From Nocardia niwae NBRC 108934 = DSM 45340 (lineage in GTDB: Bacteria > Actinomycetota > Actinomycetes > Mycobacteriales > Mycobacteriaceae): a stretch of DNA of 64,000 bases. A program made the translations under genes and the position numbers. The stretch is taken from contig NZ_BDCK01000041.1 in assembly GCF_001613465.1 (NCBI RefSeq), forward strand, positions 80,465 to 144,464. Reading direction: 5' to 3'. The notes under the pieces were generated by a model, which had not been told where the DNA came from, ran no database searches, and saw only the letters and a list, made by a program, of their open reading frames with translations. Shown one piece after another: positions 1 through 8,170 of the stretch; position 1 is the first letter of the stretch, and every line of letters begins with the position of its first letter.

Positions 1-108
1 CCGCACGACGAGCCTTCCAGCCGCCACAGAACTGGTTCGCATCGAATCACGTTGTAGCCCAGAAATTTTCGATAGAAATCCGGTCGACTCTCTGTTATGG
101 TCGCTTTG

Positions 109-122
109 TTGTTGATCAACAA
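109..122. promoter_or_regulatory. 14-bp perfect palindrome before the first small secreted gene
   Basis: TTGTTGATCAACAA is perfectly self-complementary. It lies just downstream of a possible -10 box (TATGGT, 95-100) and ends at the Shine-Dalgarno of the gene starting at 136, so a bound protein could block transcription or translation. The bound regulator is unknown. Confidence 0.35.
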
Positions 123-135
123 GGGAGGGATTTCA

Positions 136-363
136 GTGGTACGCAAGTTGATCTTCGGGGCAAGCGCGGCGGTGGCCGCCTTGGCATTGTTCGCAGGTCC
201 TGCTCAAGCAGACGGGACGCAGCAGTTCCAATCGCAGCGAGACTGCGAGAAGACCCGGGCATTGTTCCAGAAGCAGGGAAGCCGCGTGAGCGACCGTTGT
301 GAGTTCGTACCCAACGGCAGCACCTTCGGCGGCGACGCCTGGCGGTTCCGCGTTTACAGCTAG
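136..363 (+). CDS. small secreted protein with two cysteines
   Basis: A 75-residue protein starting at GTG 136, chosen because an AGGGAGG Shine-Dalgarno lies a few bases upstream; an ATG at 97 in the same frame has no such site. Residues 1-25 form a classic signal peptide: VVRK, a hydrophobic stretch rich in Ala and Leu, then GPAQA before Asp26. The mature part is about 50 residues with Cys37 and Cys55, which could form one disulfide, and ends in an aromatic/basic stretch. I do not recognise the family beyond small exported actinobacterial proteins. A hairpin terminator follows at 375-414, so it is probably monocistronic. Its overall plan resembles the second small secreted protein at 3491-3691. 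Confidence 0.75.
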   Translation: MVRKLIFGASAAVAALALFAGPAQADGTQQFQSQRDCEKTRALFQKQGSRVSDRCEFVPNGSTFGGDAWRFRVYS

Positions 364-374
364 TTCGCGCCGAC

Positions 375-414
375 CTCGGGTGGTGACCGTGCGCTTGCTC
401 GATCACCACCCGAG
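375..414 (+). terminator. intrinsic terminator-like hairpin
   Basis: CTCGGGTGGTGA (375-386) pairs perfectly with TCACCACCCGAG (403-414) across a 16-nt loop. It begins 11 nt after the stop of the small secreted gene. The trailing T tract is poor, as is common in high-GC actinobacteria. Confidence 0.6.
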
Positions 415-681
415 TCTTCGGGGGCGGAGAGCTCGGAACCGGGTGTGGTGGTCGTGTCAGCTCGACGCCGTCTACGCCCCGCGGCGGACCAAAGTGAACC
501 ACACCCCCGCAGGAGTGGGATTAAGATCACATATCGTCGCGTTCTCGCCGTTTCGAGTCCGGCCAAGGCGGCGGCCGCCGGTCGTTGAATCGTCAACGGC
601 AACCCTGGCGCTAATGATGCGCACCGGTCATTCACTCCGTGTTCGTGACTTGGTCAGCGCGGCGAACTAGTGTCAGCTGTT
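415..681. other. intergenic region upstream of phoU
   Basis: About 270 nt without a convincing gene. A possible -10 (TAAGAT, 523-528) and a second one (TAGTGT, 668-673), 9 nt before the phoU ATG, could both drive phoU. No clean 11-bp PHO-box direct repeat is visible here, unlike upstream of pstS. Confidence 0.4.
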
Positions 682-1338
682 ATGCGTGTCATCTACAACG
701 AGCAAATGGCCGAGCTCGCCCACCTGCTGGGTGAGATGGCCGGGCTGGCCGGCTCTGCCATGGAGCGGGCGACCCAGGCGCTGCTCCAGGCGGACCTCGC
801 GCTGGCGGAGCAGGTGATCAGTGAGTCCGACCGGATCGCCGAGCTGATCCAGGACGCCGAGGAGAAGGCCTTCGCTCTGCTCGCGCTGCAGGCGCCGGTC
901 GCCGGTGATTTGCGGCAAGTGGTGAGCACGATCCAGATCGTCGCCGATGTGAACCGGATGGGCGCGCTGGCGCTACACGTGGCAAAGGTCGCGCGCAGGC
1001 GTCATCCGAACCACGCGCTGCCGGAGTCCGTCAACGGTTACTTCGCCGAGATGGGCCGCATCGCGGTGAATATGGGAGCCGGTGCGCGCGAGGTGCTGGA
1101 GACCCGCGACCCGGAACGCGCCGCGCAGCTGAACGAAGACGACGAGGCGATGGACGATCTGCACCGTCACCTCTTCACACTGCTCATGGACCGCGATTGG
1201 AAGTACGGCGTCGCCGCGGCCGTGGATGTCACGCTGCTCGGCCGCTACTACGAGCGCTTCGCCGACCACGCGGTCGAGATCGGCCGCCGGGTCATCTTTC
1301 TGGTCACCGGCGTTCTCCCGCCGGATCCGGATGCGTAA
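682..1338 (+). CDS. phoU: phosphate signalling protein PhoU (PhoY2 type)
   Basis: 218 residues, the normal PhoU length: two tandem three-helix bundles (about 1-105 and 110-215), each carrying the acidic metal-binding E/DxxxD-type positions of the family. PhoU acts at the cytoplasmic face between the Pst transporter and the phosphate-sensing kinase and represses the Pho response when phosphate is plentiful. The sequence closely follows mycobacterial PhoY2, including the ERATQALLQADL and MDDLHRHLF stretches. The start at ATG 682 (MRVIYNEQMAEL) matches family N-termini; a GTG at 670 would add four residues. It is not in the pst operon but on the opposite strand 2.8 kb away, with type VII secretion-like and small secreted genes between. 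M. tuberculosis keeps phoT and phoY2 side by side. Confidence 0.95.
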   Translation: MRVIYNEQMAELAHLLGEMAGLAGSAMERATQALLQADLALAEQVISESDRIAELIQDAEEKAFALLALQAPVAGDLRQVVSTIQIVADVNRMGALALHVAKVARRRHPNHALPESVNGYFAEMGRIAVNMGAGAREVLETRDPERAAQLNEDDEAMDDLHRHLFTLLMDRDWKYGVAAAVDVTLLGRYYERFADHAVEIGRRVIFLVTGVLPPDPDA

Positions 1339-1463
1339 GGGTTGCCGAAAGGCTTGCCGGTCTTGACCTTTCGCGGGCGGCGAATGATAGATTTGGCCGC
1401 ACGGGGCGGGATTGCTCTGGTATAGCGTTACGCCGGAGGGGATCCGGTATGAAGGGGGGCGTT

Positions 1464-1757
1464 ATGAACGTCGATCCAGCGGAGCTACGCGCGTTGGCCG
1501 CGTCGATGGACACAATCGGCGGTGCGATCGGGGTTTTGACCGTACGAGCAACCACCGATGCGCTCGGCGGTGCGCTCCCGGGTTCGACGCTGAGCGAAGT
1601 CTGCTCGGCAGCGGGTTCGAACATCGAGGACGCGTGGCAGCGGATGGCCATGCGCTGCAAGCGCGTTTCGAATATCGCGAAAGGCGGCGCCGCGAATTAC
1701 GAGGTATCCGACCAGGAGTTCCGTGACGGCCTCGACGCGATGGGCGCACACCTGTGA
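1464..1757 (+). CDS. EspC-like (DUF2580) type VII secretion substrate
   Basis: 97 residues, all helical in character, of the EspC/DUF2580 family of ESX-associated proteins. ATG 1464 is chosen because a GGGGGG-rich Shine-Dalgarno (about 1453-1459) precedes it; an in-frame ATG at 1449 is possible. The start MNVDPAELRALAASMDTI is typical. Near the C-terminus Y79-E-V-S-D83 fits the YxxxD/E export signal of type VII substrates. Its stop overlaps the GTG of the next gene (GTGA), so the two are translationally coupled, like other ESX substrate pairs. No ESX core gene (eccC, eccD, mycP) is in the window, so export would rely on a system encoded elsewhere. Confidence 0.75.
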   Translation: MNVDPAELRALAASMDTIGGAIGVLTVRATTDALGGALPGSTLSEVCSAAGSNIEDAWQRMAMRCKRVSNIAKGGAANYEVSDQEFRDGLDAMGAHL

Positions 1758-3277
1758 GGACAACGAGCACGACGCCCACTCTGAGCCAGGTGCGGTCGGA
1801 ATGGCAGCCGTGGAAATTGGGCGAAGCCGGAACCGAAATACGGACGCGCAATAGCGAATTCGTCAGCCTGATCGATGAAACGGTCACGCAGATCCGGGCG
1901 GCGGGCGCGCATTGGAGCGGCGATGCCTATTACGCCGCCTACGACCGGATCGCAGGCGATCGCGATGCGGCGAACAAAGTGGCGCTGGATACCGACGACC
2001 TCGCACAGACGTTGATCGACAGCGGCACCAGCCTGGCCGGGTTCCGTCAAGCTCTGCTGGACAAGGTCGACGAAGCCGTCGCGGCCGGATTCACTGTCTC
2101 CGAGGATTGGCAGGTCACTCCCGGCCCGGACGTCTCGGATGACAACGGCGACACCCAATACACCCACCAGACCGCCATAACGACCGCGCTGAACGAATTG
2201 CTGGGCACCCAATCGGATGTCGCGACCAAGATCGAGCAGGCCGGCGCGAATGTGCGCACCCGCAGTGAGCAACTCGGGGAGGGCGACCCGCTCGACGGGA
2301 CACCGCAGACGGATCCGATGCTCGCGGTATACAGCCGTCAGTCCGACACCGGAGAGACCGAACAGGACCCGACCGACCCCTCCACCACGCCCGCGGGCAC
2401 GCCGCAGGCCAGCCCCATCGCGAACCAGCAGCAAGCGAACCAGGACGGAGCGGATCAGTCCACGAAACAGGACGGAGCCGACCAGTCCACGAAGCAAGAC
2501 GGGGCCGATCAGTCCGGGAAGAAACAAGACGACGCCAAGACCGACGGCACCGGTACGGGCAAGGACGAGACCAAGACCGACCAACCCGCCCAGACACCCG
2601 CTTCCACTGGCGCGGCCAGCGACCCCAACTCGTGGAAGCCCTCGGATGTGACGAGTTTGATCAACGCGGTAGGCACGATCACCGGAAATGTGCCCACGTT
2701 GATCGAGTCCGTCGGCAAGCTGGACGACAATCTCGCCGACATCATCAAAGCGGGCGGCGAGGCGGGCAAGGGCCTGATCGACTCTGCCGGAACGGCCGCG
2801 GAGAAGTTCGCGAACGCTGCCGACACGGTGATCACCAGTGCCGATCGTGCGGCCGACGGTACGCCCGCGGCCGCACCGTCTACCGGCGACCCGACCACAA
2901 CCGACACGCCGACGCCCACCCAACCGGGCGCCGATCCTGCGACGAATCAGTCCACCGACCCGAACGCGAAATCAGCTGATCAAAAACCGGACAACTCGGC
3001 AAGCACCGAAAGCAAAACCGACAAACCGAATTCGTCGCAGCCCGGGGGTACCAAGCAGGAACAACCAGCGTCCGTCCGGCAAGCGAGCTACGCCGATGTC
3101 GGCGCAGGCAATCCGAGCAGTACCGTCCCGTCCGCGCCCGGTTCCCCGTCGACCGCTCCGGCTGGCACCGGTCTGCTCGGGGCGCCGGCGGCGGCGAACA
3201 GGGAATCGGATTCAGAACATACGCGCCGGGTGCAGGCCACGCCGACCCCGCTCTTCGAGACCCCGTCCGAGGAATAG
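1754..3277 (+). CDS. WXG/PPE-like putative type VII secreted protein with disordered tail
   Basis: 507 residues from GTG 1754, overlapping the previous stop by 4 nt. Residues 1-190 are helical; W54-S-G56 in a helix-turn-helix setting (AHWSGDAYYAAYDRI) resembles WXG100/PPE-type proteins. Residues 190-290 are polar and low-complexity, including three tandem QDGADQSTK-type repeats (230-256). A second helical block at about 293-365 contains VTSLINAVGTITGNVPTLIE. The tail, 370-507, is rich in Pro, Thr, Ser, Gln and Asp and looks disordered. Coupling to the EspC-like gene suggests the two proteins are secreted as partners. A terminator follows at 3302. The exact family name is uncertain. Confidence 0.7.
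   Translation: MRTTSTTPTLSQVRSEWQPWKLGEAGTEIRTRNSEFVSLIDETVTQIRAAGAHWSGDAYYAAYDRIAGDRDAANKVALDTDDLAQTLIDSGTSLAGFRQALLDKVDEAVAAGFTVSEDWQVTPGPDVSDDNGDTQYTHQTAITTALNELLGTQSDVATKIEQAGANVRTRSEQLGEGDPLDGTPQTDPMLAVYSRQSDTGETEQDPTDPSTTPAGTPQASPIANQQQANQDGADQSTKQDGADQSTKQDGADQSGKKQDDAKTDGTGTGKDETKTDQPAQTPASTGAASDPNSWKPSDVTSLINAVGTITGNVPTLIESVGKLDDNLADIIKAGGEAGKGLIDSAGTAAEKFANAADTVITSADRAADGTPAAAPSTGDPTTTDTPTPTQPGADPATNQSTDPNAKSADQKPDNSASTESKTDKPNSSQPGGTKQEQPASVRQASYADVGAGNPSSTVPSAPGSPSTAPAGTGLLGAPAAANRESDSEHTRRVQATPTPLFETPSEE
2441..2521 (+). repeat. three in-frame 27-bp tandem repeats
   Basis: Three consecutive 27-bp units (2441-2467, 2468-2494, 2495-2521) encode QDGADQSTK, QDGADQSTK and QDGADQSGK. 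They differ mainly at third codon positions, so the array is not very recent. Copy-number change by 27 bp would keep the frame. Confidence 0.9.
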
Positions 3278-3301
3278 CCGACGAGTTCCCGGCCGAATAT
3301 A

Positions 3302-3332
3302 CGAAGGCCCTGGGCAGCACCCGGGGCCTTCG
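3302..3332 (+). terminator. intrinsic terminator
   Basis: CGAAGGCCC (3302-3310) pairs with GGGCCTTCG (3324-3332), with extra GC pairing inside the loop, and is followed by a short T run. It sits 25 nt after the stop of the 507-aa gene. Confidence 0.75.
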
Positions 3333-3382
3333 TTTCATGTACGCGCGTTTGCGGACGCGAAACCAAGCCAAGGACAACGGCA

Positions 3383-3417
3383 ATCGGCCCCGACCGCTGG
3401 TAGCGGTCGGGGCCGAT
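3383..3417 (-). terminator. 16-bp perfect hairpin, terminator of the 3491-3691 gene
   Basis: ATCGGCCCCGACCGCT (3383-3398) and AGCGGTCGGGGCCGAT (3402-3417) form a perfect 16-bp stem with a 3-nt loop. It lies downstream of the minus-strand small secreted gene and between convergent genes, so it may act in both directions. Confidence 0.65.
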
Positions 3418-3490
3418 CATTGGACTGTCGAGTTATGCGCCGACGGCTGCCAGTTGTCGACGGCGTCGATTACAACAGGAGCGGGTATTA

Positions 3491-3691
3491 CTATCCGGCA
3501 ACGACCCATCCGTACCTGCCCCCGCCGTATGAGTAGCAAATCCACTTCGTCGTGCCCTCATAACTAACGTTGCCAACGGTATACGCATCGCAAGGCGCTG
3601 TTGGCGCAGCCGAAGCTTGCGGAGCGAGCATCGTCGCGGTCAAGATCGTGGCCACACCGACCAACGCACCAGAGAACAATCGTACTATCAT
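3491..3691 (-). CDS. small secreted protein, tyrosine- and glycine-rich, two cysteines
   Basis: 66 residues. ATG 3691 is preferred over an in-frame GTG at 3694 because of an AAGAGG Shine-Dalgarno at a good distance. Residues 1-29 are a signal peptide (MIVRLF, hydrophobic core, APQASAA). The mature chain has about 37 residues, with Cys34 and Cys52 and a Y/G/W-rich C-terminus (YSYGGGRYGWVV). I do not recognise a named family. It stands alone between convergent terminators and an IS remnant. The general plan (short signal peptide plus two Cys) is shared with the protein at 136-363, but the sequences are not clearly homologous. Confidence 0.7.
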   Translation of the reverse strand: MIVRLFSGALVGVATILTATMLAPQASAAPTAPCDAYTVGNVSYEGTTKWICYSYGGGRYGWVVAG

Positions 3692-3788
3692 CACGAAACC
3701 TCTTTCGTTTCAACGGATTTCACAGAGGTTGCGCCATTCGAACCCCCCTGCTTCACAGGTTACCGAACCATGCCGGAAGAAACAATGA

Positions 3789-4045
3789 CCAGAGCGCACC
3801 TTCGGCGCCCGCTCGCATTGGGTCGAGACCGACAGCGTCGGAATGGCCTGCACCCCAACGAATTCCTCATGGCTCAACCGTACCGAAACCCAATTCACCG
3901 CCTTGCGGTATTTCGCTCTCGATGGCGCCGACCAACCCCGCCACCGAGAGCAGGCAAGTATGATCCGCCGCTACATCATCTGGCTCAACAAAACACCGCC
4001 GACTGGAAACTACGTCGGATCGTGAACCGGGCCAACGTTGCCTGA
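3789..4045 (+). pseudogene. IS630-family transposase remnant, C-terminal end, frameshifted
   Basis: Translation from about 3789 gives the C-terminal part of an IS630-type DDE transposase, including the characteristic TPTNSSWLNR motif, then TQFTALRYFALDG and IRRYIIWLNK. The frame then runs to a stop at 4023-4025. The expected ending, RRIVNRANVA, appears in another frame ending at 4045, so a frameshift lies near 3990-4000. The N-terminal helix-turn-helix and most of the DDE core are missing; an in-frame stop lies at 3786. This is a decayed fragment and cannot transpose. I see no terminal inverted repeats. Confidence 0.75.
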
Positions 4046-4074
4046 TGCGGTACCAGTTCATGGCCGGAACGCAG

Positions 4075-4103
4075 AAAAGCCCTGGGCATACCCCAGGGCT
4101 TTT
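4075..4103. terminator. bidirectional intrinsic terminator after pstB
   Basis: AAAAGCCCTGGG (4075-4086) pairs with CCCAGGGCTTTT (4092-4103) around a 5-nt loop. The A and T tracts at the two ends make it work in both directions. It ends the pst operon (minus strand) 47 nt past the pstB stop. Confidence 0.85.
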
Positions 4104-4150
4104 CACTTTGCCTGTCGCAGCCTCGGTGCACAGCCACTCGGCAACCGGAA

Positions 4151-4927
4151 TCAGCCGAAGCGACCGGAGATGTAGTCCTCCGTGGCCTTCTGCGACGGGT
4201 TGGAGAAGATCTTCTCGGTGTCGTCGATCTCGATCAGCTTTCCCGGCTTGCCCTGGGCTTCCAGGTTGAAGAAGCCGGTCTGGTCACTCACACGCGCTGC
4301 CTGCTGCATGTTGTGGGTGACGATGACGATGGTGAATTCCTTCTTCAGCTCGGTGATCAGATCCTCGATCGCGAGGGTGGAGATCGGGTCGAGCGCCGAA
4401 CAGGGCTCGTCCATGAGCAGCACGTCGGGCGACACCGCGATGGCACGTGCGATGCACAGACGCTGCTGCTGACCGCCGGAGAGGCCGCCGCCCGGCTTGT
4501 CCAGGCGGTCCTTGACCTCGTTCCACAGGTTGGCGCCGCGCAGGGAGCGCTCGGCGACCTCGTCGAGTTCCTTCTTGTTGCGCACGCCCTGCAGCTTCAG
4601 GCCGGCGACCACGTTGTCCCGGATGGACATGGTGGGGAACGGGTTGGGCCGCTGGAACACCATGCCGATCGTCCGGCGCACGCCCACCGGGTCGACCTGG
4701 TTGCCGTAGATGTCCTCGCCGTCCAGCATGACCGCGCCCTCGACCCTGGCATTCGGAGTCACCTCGTGCATGCGGTTGAGCGAACGCAACACCGTGGACT
4801 TGCCACAACCCGAGGGACCGATGAAGGCGGTCACACTGCGCGGCAGCACGGTCAGCGAGACATCGGACACGGCATGGAACTTGCCGTAGTAGATGTTCAG
4901 ATCTTTGACGTCGATCCGCTTGGCCAT
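4151..4927 (-). CDS. pstB: phosphate ABC transporter ATP-binding protein PstB
   Basis: 258 residues, the usual PstB length. It powers high-affinity phosphate import through PstCA at the inner membrane. Visible motifs: Walker A GPSGCGKST (37-45), Q-loop at Gln92, signature LSGGQQQR (149-156), Walker B VLLMDEP (169-175) and His205. The PstB-typical RPNPFPTMSI follows the Q-loop. It is the last gene of pstSCAB, 21 nt after pstA, and is followed by a strong terminator. Expression is expected from the PHO-box promoter before pstS. Confidence 0.97.
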   Translation of the reverse strand: MAKRIDVKDLNIYYGKFHAVSDVSLTVLPRSVTAFIGPSGCGKSTVLRSLNRMHEVTPNARVEGAVMLDGEDIYGNQVDPVGVRRTIGMVFQRPNPFPTMSIRDNVVAGLKLQGVRNKKELDEVAERSLRGANLWNEVKDRLDKPGGGLSGGQQQRLCIARAIAVSPDVLLMDEPCSALDPISTLAIEDLITELKKEFTIVIVTHNMQQAARVSDQTGFFNLEAQGKPGKLIEIDDTEKIFSNPSQKATEDYISGRFG

Positions 4928-4948
4928 TTTCGGTAATCCGTTCCGCTT

Positions 4949-5851
4949 CTATCGGTTCCGGGTGAGCAGGCGGTTGAGGACCGCAGCCGCCAGGTACAGG
5001 AGGGCGATGATGATGATGAGGGTCAAAGCCGCGCCCCACACCCGCTCGCGTCCAGCTGCTTCGGGGTTGGCCAACTCCTGGTAGATCAACAGCGGCAGCG
5101 ACGCCATGTTGCCGTCGAAGATGTTCATGTTGATCGACTTGCTGTAGCCCACGAGCACCAGCACGGGAGCGGTCTCGCCCATCACTCTGGCGATGGCCAG
5201 CAGGATGCCGCTGATCATGCCGGGCAACGCGGTCGGCACCACGATCCGCAGGATGGTCTTCCACTTCGGGATACCGAGCGCGTAGGACGCCTCACGCAGT
5301 TCGTCGGGCACCAGCTTGAGCATTTCCTCGGTGCTGCGGACCACTACCGGCAACATCAGCAGCACCAACGCCAGCGACACCGCGAACGAGCTCTGCGGGA
5401 AACCGAGCGTCGCGATCCACAGCGCGAAGATGAACAACGCCGCGACGATCGACGGCACACCGGCCAGGATGTCGACCATGAAGGTCGTGGTCTTGGCCAG
5501 CAGGCCGCGGCCGTACTCGACCAGATACACCGCGGCCATGATGCCGAGCGGCACCGCGATCACCGTGGCGACCAGCGACTGCACGATGGTGCCGTAGATG
5601 GCGTGATAGACGCCGCCCGCGACCTGATTGGGCAACACGCCCTTCAGCGAGTTCTGCCACCAGTCCGCCCGGAGCACAGCGCTGAAACCTTTGCTGATGA
5701 CCATGAGCAGTACCCAGGCCAGCGGCACGAGCGCGATGCCGAACGCCAGCCAGACCAAGCCGGTCGCGAGGTTGTTGCGCACCTTGCGCGACAGGCTCAC
5801 ATCCCGGAAGGTGGGCGGCTTGATCGGCCGGTCCAGAGTCGAGGAGGTCAT
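4949..5851 (-). CDS. pstA: phosphate ABC transporter permease PstA
   Basis: 300 residues with about six membrane helices, the second permease subunit of the Pst complex. The start ATG at 5851 overlaps the pstC stop (ATGA), indicating translational coupling. The frame stays open far upstream, but the overlap and the family N-terminus (MTSSTLDRPIKPPTF) fix the start. The ABC permease EAA-type loop is visible as REASYALGIPKWKTILRIVVPTALPG split over the fourth cytoplasmic loop (roughly 215-240). Confidence 0.96.
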   Translation of the reverse strand: MTSSTLDRPIKPPTFRDVSLSRKVRNNLATGLVWLAFGIALVPLAWVLLMVISKGFSAVLRADWWQNSLKGVLPNQVAGGVYHAIYGTIVQSLVATVIAVPLGIMAAVYLVEYGRGLLAKTTTFMVDILAGVPSIVAALFIFALWIATLGFPQSSFAVSLALVLLMLPVVVRSTEEMLKLVPDELREASYALGIPKWKTILRIVVPTALPGMISGILLAIARVMGETAPVLVLVGYSKSINMNIFDGNMASLPLLIYQELANPEAAGRERVWGAALTLIIIIALLYLAAAVLNRLLTRNR

Positions 5852-6900
5852 CACCCGTTCACCCTTCCGCCCGCGGCGAGTCGAGCCAGCGCATTCACGA
5901 CGAAGGTCAGCGCGAACAGCACGAAGCCTGCCGCGATGTAGGCGCCGGTCGGCAGCGGGGCGCTGAACTCCGCGGCCGCCGAAGCGATTTTCGAGGCGAA
6001 GGTGTAACCGCCGTCGAACACCGACCACTGTCCCGGCTGGGCGGCCGTCTTCAGCACGATCAGCACGGCGATCGTCTCGCCGAGCGCACGTCCGAGGCCG
6101 AGCATGGCGCCGGCGATCATGCCGCTGCGGCCGTACGGCAGCACCGTCATCCGCACGACTTCCCACTTCGTGGCGCCGAGCGCCTGCGCCGCTTCGATGT
6201 GGGCGCGCGGGGTGAGGTTGAACACCTCACGACTGACCGACGTGATGATCGGCAGGATCATCACCGCGAGCACGACGCCCGCGGTGAAGATCGTGCCGCC
6301 GCTGGCCAACGGGATGTTGCCGTCCGCGAACAGGAACAGCCATCCCAGGTTGTCGTTCAAGAAGGTCTGGATCGGCTCCAATTGCGGAGCGAGCACCAGG
6401 ATTCCCCACAGACCGAACACGATCGAGGGCACCGCCGCGAGCAGATCGACGATCACCGAGAACGGCCGCGCCAGCGACTTCGGCGCGTAGTGCGTCAGAA
6501 ACAGCGCGATGCCGATGCCGATCGGAACGGCGAGCACCAAGGCGAAGATCGAACTCAGCACCGTGACCATGAACAGATCCCGGATGCCGAACCGGAGGTG
6601 GTTGGCGTCCGAGGTGTTGAAGTCCGTGCTGGTGAAGAAGTTCGACTCGTTCGCCAGCACCGACGGCACCGCCCGGATGAGCAGGAACAGCGCGATCAAT
6701 GCGATGGCGGCGACGATGATCGCACCCGCTGTCGTGGCCAGCGAGCGGAAGACGACCTCCGCTCGCGGGCTGTGCGGGCGGCTCTTCTTCGTGGCCGGGT
6801 CGGTACTCGGCTTGCTCGGCATGAGCGCAGTATCTCCGCCTGCTCGCTGGTCGGTCGAATCCGACTGGCCTGCGGCGGCAACCTCGTCGTGGACGGTCAT
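5851..6900 (-). CDS. pstC: phosphate ABC transporter permease PstC
   Basis: 349 residues. A hydrophilic N-terminus of about 50 residues precedes the first membrane helix (about 56-78), followed by roughly five more. The cytoplasmic EAA-like loop (HIEAAQALGATKWEV) contacts PstB. It is longer than enterobacterial PstC because of the polar N-terminal extension common in actinobacteria. It lies 12 nt after pstS and overlaps pstA. Confidence 0.96.
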   Translation of the reverse strand: MTVHDEVAAAGQSDSTDQRAGGDTALMPSKPSTDPATKKSRPHSPRAEVVFRSLATTAGAIIVAAIALIALFLLIRAVPSVLANESNFFTSTDFNTSDANHLRFGIRDLFMVTVLSSIFALVLAVPIGIGIALFLTHYAPKSLARPFSVIVDLLAAVPSIVFGLWGILVLAPQLEPIQTFLNDNLGWLFLFADGNIPLASGGTIFTAGVVLAVMILPIITSVSREVFNLTPRAHIEAAQALGATKWEVVRMTVLPYGRSGMIAGAMLGLGRALGETIAVLIVLKTAAQPGQWSVFDGGYTFASKIASAAAEFSAPLPTGAYIAAGFVLFALTFVVNALARLAAGGRVNG

Positions 6901-6912
6901 GTGGGACTGCTA

Positions 6913-8025
6913 TCAGGAGATGGCGTTGATTGCGGTGGTCAGCTTGGTCTTGAACTGCTCCGGGATCGGGATGTACCCGGCCTCGTCCAAGCCCTGCTGG
7001 CCGTTGGTGACCGCCGAGGTGAGGAAGGCCTTGACCGCCTTCGCCGTGTCGGCGTCGGAGTACTTCGAGCACACGATCTCGTAGGTCGGCATCACGATCG
7101 GGTACGCGCCCGCGACCGACGGCTTGTAGAACGAGGAGGTGTCGATGACCAGGTCGTTGCCCTGGCCGGAGATCTTCGCGGACTCGATAGCCTTGCCCGC
7201 CGACGCGACGCTCAGGGTCACCGGGTCCTTGCTCGCCGAGGTGATGATGCGGGCGATCGACAGATTCTGCGCCTTCGCGAAGGACCACTCGTTGTAGGTG
7301 ATCGAGTTCTTGGTGGTCTTCACCGCGGCCGAAGTGCCTTCGTTGCCCTTCGAGCCTGCGCCCACGCCACCGTTGAAGGCCTTGCCCGCGCCCTTGCCCC
7401 AGGCGCCGTCGGAGGCGGAGTCCAGGTAGAGCTGGAAGTTGTCGGTGGTGCCCGACTCGTCGCTGCGGAAGATCACCGCGATCGGCTCGGACGGCAGCTT
7501 GGCGTTCGGGTTCAGCGCCTTGATCTCCGGGGCGTCCCAGGTGGTCACGGTGCCGTTGAAGATCTTGGCGGCGGTCGGGCCGTCCAGCGCGAGATCGGTC
7601 ACGCCGTCGATGTTGTAGGTGATCGCGACCGGACCGAAGACGGTCGGCAGGTTCCACGCGGGCGAGCCGCAGCGGTCGGCGGCCTTCTTCGGCTCGTCCT
7701 TCTTCGCGCTCAGCGGCGAGTCGGAGCCACCGAAATCGGTCTGGGCACCGATGAATTCGCTCACACCGGCGCCCGAGCCGCTCGAGGTGTAGTTGAGCGT
7801 GGCGCCGTCGCAGTTCTTCTCGTACGCGGCGATGAAGCGCTCCATCGCGTTCTTCTGCGCGGAGGAGCCGCTGGCCTTGAGGGCCTTCTTGCCGCCGCAG
7901 GCGACGTCGACCTTGGCCACGTTGCCCGTGTCGGCCGAGGTGTTGTCGTCGCTGCCACAGGCGGCCAGCGTCATGGCGCCGACGGCCAGCACACCAACGA
8001 GGGCGCTGCTGCGCTTGAGATTCAC
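6913..8025 (-). CDS. pstS: phosphate-binding lipoprotein PstS
   Basis: 370 residues, the extracytoplasmic phosphate receptor. It starts at GTG 8025 behind a GGAGG Shine-Dalgarno. A lipoprotein signal with lipobox LAAC (20-23) predicts lipidation at Cys23. Family features include SGSSAQ near residue 53, the TSSGSGAG phosphate-binding loop and the RSDESGTTDNF motif. It is the first gene of pstSCAB; the 240-nt upstream region holds a two-unit PHO box. Confidence 0.97.
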   Translation of the reverse strand: MNLKRSSALVGVLAVGAMTLAACGSDDNTSADTGNVAKVDVACGGKKALKASGSSAQKNAMERFIAAYEKNCDGATLNYTSSGSGAGVSEFIGAQTDFGGSDSPLSAKKDEPKKAADRCGSPAWNLPTVFGPVAITYNIDGVTDLALDGPTAAKIFNGTVTTWDAPEIKALNPNAKLPSEPIAVIFRSDESGTTDNFQLYLDSASDGAWGKGAGKAFNGGVGAGSKGNEGTSAAVKTTKNSITYNEWSFAKAQNLSIARIITSASKDPVTLSVASAGKAIESAKISGQGNDLVIDTSSFYKPSVAGAYPIVMPTYEIVCSKYSDADTAKAVKAFLTSAVTNGQQGLDEAGYIPIPEQFKTKLTTAINAIS

Positions 8026-8170
8026 TATTCCTCCGGAATGGCGTCCTACGCGTCCGGTCCCTCACCGGCCCGGACGGGTGCTGTGGTGCTGTTCGCGGGG
8101 AACTTGCGCACCAGGCAGCAGTGTGCTGCCCTCACACAACCTAAAGTCACGTGGTTGACAGTTGGACCGA

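Noticed and set aside
620..660. PHO-box-like TTCACT/TTCGTGA stretch before phoU
   Set aside because: The two halves do not share an 11-nt direct-repeat pattern, so PhoP binding is not supported.
8155..8160. Perfect TTGACA on the plus strand upstream of pstS
   Set aside because: No plus-strand gene follows it; mshD and pstS are both on the minus strand. Probably chance.
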